Positions 1 through 6,987 of a stretch of 28,756 nt of DNA are shown piece after piece; within the stretch, counting starts at the first letter, position 1; every line of letters begins with the position of its first letter. The position numbers were made by a program, and so were the translations under genes. This DNA is from JBDUCV01 sp040003255. GTDB lineage: Bacteria > Actinomycetota > Actinomycetes > Mycobacteriales > Jatrophihabitantaceae. The notes below the pieces were generated by a model, which saw nothing but the letters and a program-made list of their open reading frames with translations, searched no databases and was not told the DNA's origin. The stretch is taken from positions 1 through 28,756 of the forward strand of contig JBDUCV010000028.1 of the NCBI GenBank assembly GCA_040003255.1, in the 5' to 3' direction.

Positions 1-140
1 AGCACCGACGCCGTTGGCCTAGGCTCCACGACGTGATTACCGCCGTGCACACGCTCGATTACGCCGACGACGCCGAGGCTGCGCGCGACTTCTTCCTCGG
101 CGTCCACCCCACGCGACCACCACTAGCGCACGATCTCTGA
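1..140 (+). CDS. C-terminal end of an unidentified protein (partial)
   Basis: An open frame enters from the left edge and ends with TGA at 138-140, giving about 45 residues that finish in ...RPPLAHDL. The frame uses high-GC third positions and codons typical of the rest of the window, and it ends 12 bp before the next gene on the same strand, which fits a short operon with the OsmC-like gene. The visible tail contains an acidic stretch (DYADDAEAARDFF) that looks helical, but no motif allows a family call. It could be a spurious frame, because only the last few dozen codons are seen. Confidence 0.45.
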   Translation, partial: HRRRWPRLHDVITAVHTLDYADDAEAARDFFLGVHPTRPPLAHDL

Positions 141-152
141 GGTCGTTCGACG

Positions 153-617
153 ATGGCACGGGTACACCGCTACCAATCGCACCTACAGTGGCAGGGGTCT
201 ACGGGGCAGGGATACGGCGAGTATCAACGGGCTCATCGGGTGGCGATCCCGCCTGCCAGCACTGAGTTGCACCTCAGCGCCGACCCCGCGTTCCGGGGTG
301 ACCCGGCGTTGCCAAATCCGGAGCAGCTACTGCTGGCGGCGGCCAGCTCGTGTCAGCTGCTGTCGTTCCTCGCACTGGCCGCGCTGGCCGGTATCGACGT
401 GGTGGGCTATGAAGACCACGCCGAGGCGATCATGCCCGCGGCCCGGGGCCCGATGCGGATCACCCAAGTGGCTCTGCGTCCGCAGATCGTCGTCGCATCC
501 GGGGTCGACCTCGAGCGCGTGTATCCCTTAGTCGAGCAGGCTCACGAGGGTTGCTTCATCGCCAACTCCCTAAGCGCCGAGGTGCTGCTGGATCCAACGG
601 TGAGACACGCCGACTAA
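153..617 (+). CDS. OsmC/Ohr-family protein (thiol peroxidase-like)
   Basis: The 154-residue product has the OsmC layout. An N-terminal beta region is followed by the central helix motif PEQLLLAAASSC, with Glu57 and the first redox Cys67, and then the second conserved cysteine Cys134 in HEGCFIANSL. In OsmC/Ohr proteins this cysteine pair reduces organic hydroperoxides in the cytoplasm, with a nearby Arg/Glu helping catalysis. The length is normal for the family. The call to OsmC-like rather than Ohr is a family-level judgement, since the two subgroups differ in details I cannot align here. It follows the partial upstream frame by 12 bp. No strong ribosome site precedes the ATG, so coupling or a weak site is likely. 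Confidence 0.85.
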   Translation: MARVHRYQSHLQWQGSTGQGYGEYQRAHRVAIPPASTELHLSADPAFRGDPALPNPEQLLLAAASSCQLLSFLALAALAGIDVVGYEDHAEAIMPAARGPMRITQVALRPQIVVASGVDLERVYPLVEQAHEGCFIANSLSAEVLLDPTVRHAD

Positions 618-749
618 CGTGACGTGCTGAGCCAGCAACGGCTCGAGCATGGCGCAGACCCTGCTAGCCGCTGGTTGGTAGACCGAGACCGCGTCGGACG
701 GCAATTTGCGAGAAGCCCGGCACGAGGTAAGCCTCATTACTCTGGGCGC

Positions 750-1403
750 ATGCGCAACCTAGCGGTGACCGACGACGTTCGCGACTACGCCGTCACCCAT
801 GGGAGTTGGCGACCGACCGACGTCGTGCATCAGCTGCGTGCCGAAACCGAAGCGCTCGGCGAGGTCGCCGGGATGCAGATCGGCGATGACCAGGGGCAAC
901 TGCTGACCATGATGGCCAGGCTCGTCGATGCTCGCCGCGCGGTGGAGGTCGGCACGTTCACCGGCTACTCCAGCCTCTGCATCGCCCGCGGTCTTTCCGA
1001 GGGCGGGTCTGTGCTGTGTTGCGATGTCAATGAGGAATGGACCGCCATCGGCCGTCGGGCGTGGGAACGGGCAGGTCTGGCCGACCGCATCGACCTTCGC
1101 ATCGCCCCGGCTCTGCAGACGCTACGTGGGTTGCCTCATACCGCCGACGTCGATCTTGTTTTCATCGATGCCGACAAGCCTGGCTACGCCGCTTACTGGG
1201 ACGAGCTGGTTCCTCGAGTGCGTCCAGGGGGCGTCCTGCTCGCCGATAACGTGCTGTGGAGCGGCAAGATCATCGACCAAAGCGTCACCGACGAGAACAC
1301 CGCCGCCTTGCGAGATTTCAATAACAAGGTTGCGTCCGACGACCGGGTAGAGGTCGTGCTGCTGACGGCATTCGACGGGCTGACCATCGCGCGCAAGCTG
1401 TAG
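750..1403 (+). CDS. SAM-dependent O-methyltransferase, caffeoyl-CoA type (class I)
   Basis: The 217-residue product has the catechol/caffeoyl-CoA O-methyltransferase fold. The SAM-binding motif I is VEVGTFTGYSS (residues 65-75). FIDADKPGY (138-146) supplies the first metal-ligand Asp140, and Asp166-Asn167 in LLADNVLWSG supplies the other two, so the divalent-metal site appears complete. It should transfer a methyl group to a hydroxyl of an unknown small aromatic substrate. I place the start at the internal ATG at 750: the frame is open from 624, but the extra 42 residues are Arg-rich and resemble no part of the family. TTTGCG (711) and TAAGCC (734), 17 bp apart, could be a promoter just upstream. 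A second member of the same family lies at 6988-7623. Confidence 0.9.
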   Translation: MRNLAVTDDVRDYAVTHGSWRPTDVVHQLRAETEALGEVAGMQIGDDQGQLLTMMARLVDARRAVEVGTFTGYSSLCIARGLSEGGSVLCCDVNEEWTAIGRRAWERAGLADRIDLRIAPALQTLRGLPHTADVDLVFIDADKPGYAAYWDELVPRVRPGGVLLADNVLWSGKIIDQSVTDENTAALRDFNNKVASDDRVEVVLLTAFDGLTIARKL

Positions 1404-1468
1404 GTCCGCGCCAGTTCGCTTCCGGTGCTCTATCACAGGTTTACCGTGAGCGGCATGGAGACGAGGTA

Positions 1469-1807
1469 ATGGCCGAGGGGTGGCTGCCAGCGACGTGCAC
1501 GCTGCCGACCGCGGAGCAGCCACTGCGGTTGGCGGAGTTCGACAGCCTGTTCCGGGCCGCCTTGCGCAAGCTAGAGCGACCCGCCCGCACTCGCCTCGTG
1601 CTGACCCTGGAAGCGGTGCCAGGTAGAGCCGAGTCGGTGCGGGACCTCATCCGTCGCGAGTCCGAGTGTTGTTCCTTCTTCACCTTCAGCCTCCTCGAAC
1701 GCGATGGGGCAGTCCTCCTTGACGTTTGCGTTTCGGCTGGACACGTCGATGTGCTGGACGCGATTGCTGAACGAGCCGGGCGGTCGATGGCTTCGGAGAG
1801 CGACTAA
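1469..1807 (+). CDS. Small conserved actinobacterial protein with Cys-Cys motif, function unknown
   Basis: The product has 112 residues and no membrane segment or signal peptide. It starts WLPATCTLPTAEQPLR and carries a central ESECCSFFTF block, giving cysteines at 10, 67, 68 and 87 and a histidine at 92. I recognise this as a small family common in actinobacteria, in my recollection often beside metal- or redox-responsive genes, but I know of no proven function. The paired cysteines suggest metal or thiol chemistry, which is inference. GAGG lies 5-8 bp before the ATG and supports this start. The gene stands alone between the methyltransferase and a degraded region. Confidence 0.75.
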   Translation: MAEGWLPATCTLPTAEQPLRLAEFDSLFRAALRKLERPARTRLVLTLEAVPGRAESVRDLIRRESECCSFFTFSLLERDGAVLLDVCVSAGHVDVLDAIAERAGRSMASESD

Positions 1808-1947
1808 GCCCAGGACGGTCGTACGGTCCGAAGCCGTCACCTGAGCGAGGCCGCTGGCGTCACCGGCTACGTCGGTGATCTGCCCTAACGTGCTGGAGTG
1901 GGCAGAGGTCGGCGCCGCCACGTCAGCCGCTGTCGTAGACGAGCTCA

Positions 1948-2097
1948 ATGCAGGGGCAGACCGATCGAAACATTCCGAGGAGCACGGTGACCGACACCCA
2001 GCCAGACCCGAACGAGACCCTCGTCCATGGCTGGGACCTGGCAACTGCGACCGGCCAGGATGCTGAGGCCGATCCGCACCTGGTTCCAAGGCGGTAA
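1948..2097 (+). pseudogene. Remnant of a TIGR03086 (maleylpyruvate isomerase-like) gene
   Basis: The 1808-2100 stretch has no intact gene. In one frame, opened after a stop at 1936-1938, the last 36 codons (GTG 1987 to TAA 2095-2097) encode ETLVHGWDLATATGQDAEAD. This closely resembles the conserved C-terminal core (LVHGWDLARATGQ) of TIGR03086/mycothiol-dependent maleylpyruvate isomerase-like metal-binding proteins of about 190 residues. The N-terminal metal-binding helices are absent upstream in any frame. The fragment ends 3 bp before the TfoX-domain ATG. It could instead be a short expressed ORF using GTG 1987, but the abrupt loss of the rest of the domain favours a relic. The bases between 1808 and 1947 show nothing else beyond a short ACGGTC-GT-ACGGTC repeat near 1816. 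Confidence 0.6.
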
Positions 2098-2100
2098 CGC

Positions 2101-2430
2101 ATGGCGGTCGACCAAGAATTGACGGCGAAGGTGCGAGCCCATCTCAGCTCGATGCACAACATCGAGGAAAAGCACATCGTCGGCGGCACAGGCTTTACTT
2201 GGCGCGGAAACCTGCTCTGCGGCGTCATGGCAGACGATCTCCTCGTCCGGATCGCCAAGAACGACCATGACACGTTCATCGGCGATCAGGGAGCCAAGCC
2301 GATGGTCATGGGCGGCAAGTCGGCCAAGGGCTGGATCCTGGTGCACAAGTCGATCGTCAGCCGCCAACCAATGATGAAGAAGTGGATCGATCGCGCGATT
2401 GAGTACGTCGGCTCGTTGCCGGCGAAGTGA
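2101..2430 (+). CDS. TfoX N-terminal-domain protein
   Basis: The product has 109 residues. The stretch VGGTGFTWRGNLLCGVMADDLLVRIA matches the core of the TfoX_N domain, where a glycine-rich turn is followed by a beta hairpin and an (L/M)VR strand. The C-terminal part, KGWILVHKSIVSRQPMMKKWIDRAIEY, fits the closing helix. In Haemophilus, TfoX/Sxy regulates competence, but stand-alone N-terminal-domain proteins in actinobacteria have no established role, so no competence function should be assumed. AGGCGG lies 5-10 bp ahead of the ATG. The gene converges on the GNAT acetyltransferase with 9 bp between the two stops. Confidence 0.8.
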   Translation: MAVDQELTAKVRAHLSSMHNIEEKHIVGGTGFTWRGNLLCGVMADDLLVRIAKNDHDTFIGDQGAKPMVMGGKSAKGWILVHKSIVSRQPMMKKWIDRAIEYVGSLPAK

Positions 2431-2439
2431 TGCGTTAGA

Positions 2440-3006
2440 TCAGTCACGCTGAATGCGCCACTCGTCGACGAGCATTGCGAAGTCGAGTTCGTCGCTCCAG
2501 TCTCCCTTGAAGCGTTCGTTACGCAGCAGGTGTGCCTCTTGCCGCATCCCCAGCCGGCTAGCCAGTCGGGCCGATGCCTCGTTACGGGCGTCGATCCGGG
2601 CGATGATGCGATGCAGGCCCAGCTCGTCGAAGCCCAGCTGCAGCACGCCGCGCACCGCTTCAGTGGCGTAGCCCTTGCCACCGAACTCGGGATTGAGGAC
2701 GTAGCCGATCTCGCCGCCCGAATGCTCACGGCTGTGCCAGAACAAGACCACGTCGCCGAGCAGTTCACCGCTGCCCGCGAGCTCCACGCCGAGAGTCAAC
2801 GACTGTCCCTCGTCGACCAGCTCGGTTCCCGACCACACGGTGGCAAGCCGGTCGGCGATCTCGGCGGCGGTCATCGGGCTGAACGGAACCCATCGGCACA
2901 CGTCCTCGCGGCTGCGGTAGGCAAGCAAACCCGCCGTGTCGGCGGCGGTCAGCGGCCGCAGCAATAGCCGCTCAGTACGCACCGGGTACCGAGGACGCAG
3001 CTGCAC
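2440..3006 (-). CDS. GNAT N-acetyltransferase, RimJ/RimL type
   Basis: The 188-residue product opens with RTERLLLRPLTAADTAGLLAYRS, the usual RimJ/RimL-like N-terminus. The acetyl-CoA-binding segment is EIGYVLNPEFGGKGYATEAVRGVL, with the G-x-G-x-A pattern. HRIIARIDARNEASARLASRLGMRQE follows, the conserved region that positions the acceptor. It should acetylate an amine, perhaps a protein N-terminus or a small molecule, in the cytoplasm; the substrate cannot be read from sequence. The start is a GTG at 3006. A -10-like hexamer ends 6 nt upstream, so the mRNA may be leaderless. It is transcribed divergently from the PspC gene. Confidence 0.88.
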   Translation of the reverse strand: MQLRPRYPVRTERLLLRPLTAADTAGLLAYRSREDVCRWVPFSPMTAAEIADRLATVWSGTELVDEGQSLTLGVELAGSGELLGDVVLFWHSREHSGGEIGYVLNPEFGGKGYATEAVRGVLQLGFDELGLHRIIARIDARNEASARLASRLGMRQEAHLLRNERFKGDWSDELDFAMLVDEWRIQRD

Positions 3007-3012
3007 CGGCCG

Positions 3013-3018
3013 ATTGTG
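3013..3018 (-). promoter_or_regulatory. Putative -10 hexamer for the GNAT gene (leaderless)
   Basis: CACAAT on the minus strand ends 6 nt before the GTG start at 3006. The spacing matches several other genes in this window, so transcription may begin at or beside the start codon. The hexamer is only moderately close to TANNNT. Confidence 0.35.
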
Positions 3019-3034
3019 GCAGGGGGCAACCCGG

Positions 3035-3080
3035 ACCCGGATCAGGGCCGGAATCCGGGTGAAGTCAGGGGCAAGCCTGA
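3035..3080. repeat. Two adjacent inverted repeats in a divergent promoter region
   Basis: ACCCGGAT (3035-3042) is perfectly complementary to ATCCGGGT (3053-3060) across a 10-nt loop. TCAGG (3065-3069) pairs with CCTGA (3076-3080). Both sit in the 108-bp spacer between the divergent GNAT and PspC genes. They could be a regulator site or a 5'-UTR structure of the PspC mRNA; high GC makes chance arms of this size possible. Confidence 0.35.
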
Positions 3081-3114
3081 TGCCCGACCGCTCGCGATCG
3101 CGCAGGATCGAAGC

Positions 3115-3420
3115 ATGGAAACCACGACGAATGAACGACAGAGCGACCCGACGCCCCCAGCCGCGCCGCTGCCCCCACCCCGCCCCGCCCGACTGCTGCG
3201 CCGCAGCCGGCAGGACAGGATGATCGGCGGCGTCTGCGGTGGCCTCGCCCGCTACACCAATATCGACCCCGTGCTGGTGCGGCTGCTTGTCGTTGCGCTG
3301 GCGCTCTTCGGCGCGGGCTCGGGCATTGTCGCCTACTTGATCGCCTGGATGGTGATTCCGGCCGAGCGGAACGCTCAGCCGAACTCGACGCCCTGGGCGA
3401 GCGGTAGCTCGGTCGAGTAG
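3115..3420 (+). CDS. PspC-domain membrane protein
   Basis: The 101-residue product has a Pro-rich N-terminus of about 30 residues. The PspC signature RSRQDRMIGGVCGGLARYTNIDPVLVRLL follows, and then a hydrophobic segment (about residues 60-82) rich in Val, Leu, Ala and Ile. PspC proteins act in envelope stress; in actinobacteria related domains also occur on sensor kinases. Here it is a stand-alone small membrane protein. I use the ATG at 3115 because upstream codons back to 3016 read as intergenic sequence. CAGGAT lies 6 nt before this ATG. Its last 46 bp overlap the 3' end of the opposing aldehyde dehydrogenase gene, an unusually long convergent overlap. Confidence 0.88.
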   Translation: METTTNERQSDPTPPAAPLPPPRPARLLRRSRQDRMIGGVCGGLARYTNIDPVLVRLLVVALALFGAGSGIVAYLIAWMVIPAERNAQPNSTPWASGSSVE

Positions 3421-4898
3421 TTCACCGTGTTGGTGGCGCGGCGCATGTAGGCCTTCCAGGCGTCTGACCCCGACTCGCGCCCGCCACCGGTCTCCTTTTC
3501 GCCGCCGAACGCGCCACCGATCTCGGCGCCGGACGGTCCGATGTTGACGTTGGCGATGCCGCAGTCCGAGCCGTTCGGCGCGGTGAACCGCTCGGCTTCG
3601 CGCACGTTCAGCGTGAAGATCGACGACGACAGTCCCTGCGGCACGTCGTTGTGCAGAGTGAGCGCATCCTCGAAATCGTCGTAGCGCAGCACATAGAGGA
3701 TCGGGGCGAACGTCTCGCTTCGCACGACGTCGGTCTGTGCCGGCATCGAGACGATCGCGGGCTGCACGTAATAGGCCTGCTCGGCTTGGTCGGCAAGCAC
3801 TCGTTCGCCTCCGACGATCAGCTCACCACCATCGGCCCGCGCCTTGTCCAGCGCGGTACTGAAGCCGTCGTAGGACGCCTCGTCGATGAGCGGGCCGACC
3901 AACGTGCCGTCGTCGAGCGGCGACCCGATCGGCAGCGTGGCGTAGGCCGCACGCAACCGGTCGACCAGGTCGTCGGCGACCGAGCTGTGCGCGATGACCC
4001 GGCGCAGGCTGGTGCAGCGTTGCCCGGCGGTGCCGACCGCGGAAAAGACGATGCCGCGCACGGTCAGGTCGAGGTCGGCGGACGGTGCCACGATCGCGGC
4101 GTTGTTGCCGCCCAGTTCCAGCAGCAGCCGGCCGAACCGGCCGGCGACGCGCGGTGCGACCGCCCGGCCCATCCGGGTAGAGCCGGTGGCGCTCAGCAAT
4201 GCGATCCGCGGATCGTCGACCAGCGCCTCACCGAGCGCCGGACCGCCGATCACTAGCGACGACACTGCCTCGGGTGCCCCGACCCGTCGAGCTGCCTCGG
4301 CGGCCAGCGCTTGGCAGGCAAGTGCGGTGAGCACCGTCTTCTCCGACGGCTTCCAGACCACCGAGTCGCCACACACCAGCGCGAGCGCGGCATTCCACGA
4401 CCACACCGCGACCGGGAAGTTGAACGCGCTGATCACCCCGACGACGCCGAGCGGATGCCACTGTTCCATCATCCGATGGCCGGGGCGCTCGGAGGCGATC
4501 GTCAAGCCGAAGAGCTGACGCGACAGGCCTACCGCGAGATCGCAGATGTCGATCATCTCCTGGACCTCGCCGAGCCCCTCGGAGCGGATCTTGCCCGCCT
4601 CGATGGACACCAACGCGCCGAGATCGTCCTTGTGCACACGCAGCAGATCGCCGAGTTCGCGCACGAGCTGGCCCCGAACCGGAGCCGGCACGGTGCGCCA
4701 CTGCAGGAACGCCTGCTGAGCGCGGCCGACCGTTTCGCTGACTTGTTCGGGGGTGTGTGCCTGCACGCGGGCGATCTCTTGCCCGGTGATCGGCGAGCGC
4801 ACCGCGAGATCGCCTCGGGTTGTGGGCTCGCGGACGCCGAGCCGGGCGAGGATCGCCGTGGTCTCGGCCTGTAGCGAATCGCGGGTAGGCAGCGTCAT
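3375..4898 (-). CDS. amaB: L-piperidine-6-carboxylate dehydrogenase (ALDH7 family)
   Basis: The 507-residue product is a full-length aldehyde dehydrogenase. ISAFNFPVAVWSWN (156-169) and WKPSEK (182-187) form the NAD(P) site. Glu261 in LELGGNN is the general base, and Cys295 in GTAGQRCTS is the nucleophile. The C-terminal FGGEKETGGGRESGSDAWKAYMRR block is typical of ALDH7/antiquitin and M. tuberculosis Pcd, which oxidise 2-aminoadipate 6-semialdehyde (in equilibrium with piperideine-6-carboxylate) to 2-aminoadipate. Its partner gene lies just upstream in the same operon (12-bp gap), with AGGAG before the ATG. The pair implies lysine degradation to 2-aminoadipate. The substrate call rests on family resemblance and context. 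Confidence 0.85.
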   Translation of the reverse strand: MTLPTRDSLQAETTAILARLGVREPTTRGDLAVRSPITGQEIARVQAHTPEQVSETVGRAQQAFLQWRTVPAPVRGQLVRELGDLLRVHKDDLGALVSIEAGKIRSEGLGEVQEMIDICDLAVGLSRQLFGLTIASERPGHRMMEQWHPLGVVGVISAFNFPVAVWSWNAALALVCGDSVVWKPSEKTVLTALACQALAAEAARRVGAPEAVSSLVIGGPALGEALVDDPRIALLSATGSTRMGRAVAPRVAGRFGRLLLELGGNNAAIVAPSADLDLTVRGIVFSAVGTAGQRCTSLRRVIAHSSVADDLVDRLRAAYATLPIGSPLDDGTLVGPLIDEASYDGFSTALDKARADGGELIVGGERVLADQAEQAYYVQPAIVSMPAQTDVVRSETFAPILYVLRYDDFEDALTLHNDVPQGLSSSIFTLNVREAERFTAPNGSDCGIANVNIGPSGAEIGGAFGGEKETGGGRESGSDAWKAYMRRATNTVNYSTELPLAQGVEFG

Positions 4899-4910
4899 GA
4901 CACGTTCTCC

Positions 4911-6005
4911 TCAGACGTTTCCGAGTTCGGCGAACCGGGCGCCGTTGCGGGTGTCGAGCAGCGCCTGGAACGGGATGTCCTCCTGCTGGACGAAGCCCGC
5001 GGCGGGCAGCCGGCCGGCGGCGACCAGCTCAACGACGGCGACCGCCGATGCCGCCGTGGTCCAAGAGATCGCCCGCCACAACCGGTCGTTGATCACCAAC
5101 GGCTGGTAGGCGCGCACGTACTGCTTGCGGGTGAGCTGACCGGGAGCGGTGTCTCCGACCCCGGTCGCCTTGCCCTCGACGGCCGCGTGCAGGTAGACGA
5201 CGTCGTCATCGACGGGGGGTTTGGCGTTGACCAGGATCTCGCCGGCGAGCTCGCGGCTGTCGCGCAGCCCGAGCTCGTCGAAGAAGAACCGCATCAGCTC
5301 GAAGTGGCCGGGGTAGCGCATCGTCTTGTAGTCCAACCGCTGCACGCGTCCCTCGTAGGTCTCACACATCGTCCCGAGTCCGCCGGAGGTCAGCGAGGCT
5401 TCGAGCTCGACGCCGCCGATCACGACCCGCTCGAGCTCGGTCATTGCGGGCACCATCTGCCGGACACCGCCGCGCAGCACCTCGCAGTCGTTCAGGTATT
5501 CGTTGACGACTCCCTCGGCCGACCAGTTGAACGCATAACCGAGCAGGCCGGCGGGGTGCCGGGGGAGCGCGCCCACCTTCAGCTCGATGCTGCGGATCTC
5601 GTCGAAGTGCACGGTGAGAGCGGAGCCGACGATGCCGATCAGGCCGGGCGCGAGCCCGCACTGCGGGGCGTAGACCACATCGCCGCCCTTGGCGGCCAGC
5701 TCTTTGACCCGATTGGTGGTCTGCACGTCCTCGGTGAGGTCGAAATAGTGCACGCCGCCCTCGTGCGCGGCCTCGGCCACGCCGAGATTGAGGTGGAACG
5801 GCATGCACGAGACGACGGCGTCGGCCCCGCGCAGCGCCGTGCGTACCGCCTCGGGGTCGCGGACGTCCAGGACGCCCGTCTCGAACGGCAGCCCGCGGCG
5901 CTCGCGTGCGTCGTAGGCGACGACGTCGAAGCCCGAATCGCACAGCAGGGTGGCCACCAGCTCACCGACCTTGCCGAGGCCGACGACCCGCACTGAGTTG
6001 ATCAC
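4911..6005 (-). CDS. Saccharopine dehydrogenase-family protein, probably lysine 6-dehydrogenase-like
   Basis: The 364-residue product begins with a Rossmann fold (VRVVGLGKVGELVA, GxGxxG at 9-14). It continues with CGLAPGLIGIVGS and the C-terminal saccharopine-dehydrogenase region containing YKTMRYPGHFELMRFF. The length fits the short lysine 6-dehydrogenase-type members rather than yeast saccharopine reductase. Such an enzyme deaminates lysine to 2-aminoadipate semialdehyde, which is exactly the substrate of the next gene. I choose the GTG at 6005, preceded by GGAGGA; the open frame runs back to 6134 but those codons overlap the LysR gene and look non-coding. Regulation by the divergent LysR protein through the 6023-6054 palindrome is likely. 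A true saccharopine-cleaving role cannot be excluded. Confidence 0.75.
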   Translation of the reverse strand: MINSVRVVGLGKVGELVATLLCDSGFDVVAYDARERRGLPFETGVLDVRDPEAVRTALRGADAVVSCMPFHLNLGVAEAAHEGGVHYFDLTEDVQTTNRVKELAAKGGDVVYAPQCGLAPGLIGIVGSALTVHFDEIRSIELKVGALPRHPAGLLGYAFNWSAEGVVNEYLNDCEVLRGGVRQMVPAMTELERVVIGGVELEASLTSGGLGTMCETYEGRVQRLDYKTMRYPGHFELMRFFFDELGLRDSRELAGEILVNAKPPVDDDVVYLHAAVEGKATGVGDTAPGQLTRKQYVRAYQPLVINDRLWRAISWTTAASAVAVVELVAAGRLPAAGFVQQEDIPFQALLDTRNGARFAELGNV

Positions 6006-6022
6006 AGACTTCCTCCAAGATG

Positions 6023-6054
6023 AACTAACGACGTATAAGGGTATGACGTAAGTT
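6023..6054. promoter_or_regulatory. Imperfect 32-bp palindrome, probable LysR operator
   Basis: In the 55-bp spacer between the lysine operon and the LysR gene, AACTAACGACGTA (6023-6035) pairs with TACGTCATACC-side bases up to 6054 at 10 of the 13 outer positions. The repeat overlaps the likely -10 of the LysR gene (TAAGTT, 6049-6054), an arrangement suited to autoregulation. An inner ATA-AGGG-TAT also occurs. LysR regulators usually bind such dyads between themselves and a divergent target. Confidence 0.6.
6049..6054 (+). promoter_or_regulatory. Putative -10 hexamer of the LysR gene (leaderless)
   Basis: TAAGTT ends 6 nt before the ATG at 6061, so the transcript probably starts at or next to the start codon. 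No ribosome site is visible, consistent with leaderless translation. The hexamer forms the right arm of the operator palindrome. Confidence 0.45.
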
Positions 6055-6060
6055 CTGCTT

Positions 6061-6975
6061 ATGACCAGCGGGGTGGATGCGTCACTCGACGTGGGCCGGC
6101 TGCGCCTACTGCACACGGTGGCGATCCGCGGCACGATCGCCGGCGCCGCCCGCTCGCTGGGCCTGACTGCGTCGGCGGTCTCGCAGCAGCTCGCCGTTCT
6201 CGAACGCGAGGCTGGGACTGCCCTGCTGGACCGCTCGCCGCGGGGTGTCCGGCTGACCGGCGCCGGTCACGCGCTCGCCGAACGTGCGGCGGCCATCCTG
6301 GATCTGCTCGCGGCCGCCCGAGCCGACCTGGATCGGATCGCCGGGTCGGTCACCGGCCCGGTACAGGTGGCGGCGGTGTCGAGCGCTGCCGCAACGATCG
6401 TCTCGTCGGCGCTGGTGGCCCTGCACTCGGCCGAGCCCGGTATCTCGGTATCGGTGACAACGGCTGAGCCGACCCGCAGCCTTGCCCTGCTGCACGCCGG
6501 CGACGTCGACGTCGCGGTGGTCGACGAGTACGACTACGTGCCCCTAGCGCTGCCCGACAGCCTCGCCGCCCGTCGCCTGCGCGCCGAGCCGCTCGTGGTT
6601 GTGACCGCCCGGGGCACGTTGCCTCGGGGTCGAAACGTGCCGTTGCGCGCACTGGCCGGGTTCGACTGGGTCATGCCGCCCGAGGAGGCGGCGTGCGGCA
6701 TGGCCGTGCGCTCCGCCTGCCGGGCTCAGGGCTTCGAGCCCCGGGTGCGGTGGGAGACCGACGACATGCTGCTGCTCGTTCGCGCGGTGGCCGCCGGACA
6801 TGGCGTCGCCGTGCTGCCGCGCTTGTCGGTGGCAGACGGAGTCGCGGACGTCGAGGTGCGGCCGTTGCGGGAGCCGGAGCTGGGCCGCACGTTGATGGCG
6901 GTGGCGCGAAGCAGTGCGCTGCGCCGCCCCATCGTCGCGTCGGTGCTCGATGCGCTGAGCGCCGCCGCCCGTTGA
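6061..6975 (+). CDS. LysR-family transcriptional regulator
   Basis: The 304-residue product has the LysR winged helix at about residues 10-70: LRLLHTVAIRGTIAGAARSL, then TASAVSQQLAVLEREAGTALLDRSPRGVRLT. A linker helix follows, and a periplasmic-binding-like effector domain runs from about 90 to 300. The gene is divergent from the saccharopine dehydrogenase-like/ALDH7 operon with a 55-bp spacer, so it probably controls that operon in response to lysine or a breakdown product, by analogy with ArgP/LysG-type regulators. The effector is inferred. It ends 12 bp before the convergent methyltransferase gene. It has no Shine-Dalgarno sequence and probably a leaderless mRNA. Confidence 0.92.
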   Translation: MTSGVDASLDVGRLRLLHTVAIRGTIAGAARSLGLTASAVSQQLAVLEREAGTALLDRSPRGVRLTGAGHALAERAAAILDLLAAARADLDRIAGSVTGPVQVAAVSSAAATIVSSALVALHSAEPGISVSVTTAEPTRSLALLHAGDVDVAVVDEYDYVPLALPDSLAARRLRAEPLVVVTARGTLPRGRNVPLRALAGFDWVMPPEEAACGMAVRSACRAQGFEPRVRWETDDMLLLVRAVAAGHGVAVLPRLSVADGVADVEVRPLREPELGRTLMAVARSSALRRPIVASVLDALSAAAR

Positions 6976-6987
6976 CCGGGCAGGCCG

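Noticed and set aside
1875..2066. 63-codon frame overlapping the TIGR03086 relic
   Set aside because: Its product turns into low-complexity Arg/Pro/Gly sequence and the recognisable homology lies in a different frame.
6967..6981. GCCCG-TTGAC-CGGGC hairpin at the LysR stop
   Set aside because: Only a 5-bp stem in GC-rich DNA overlapping the stop codon, with no U-tract; not distinguishable from chance.
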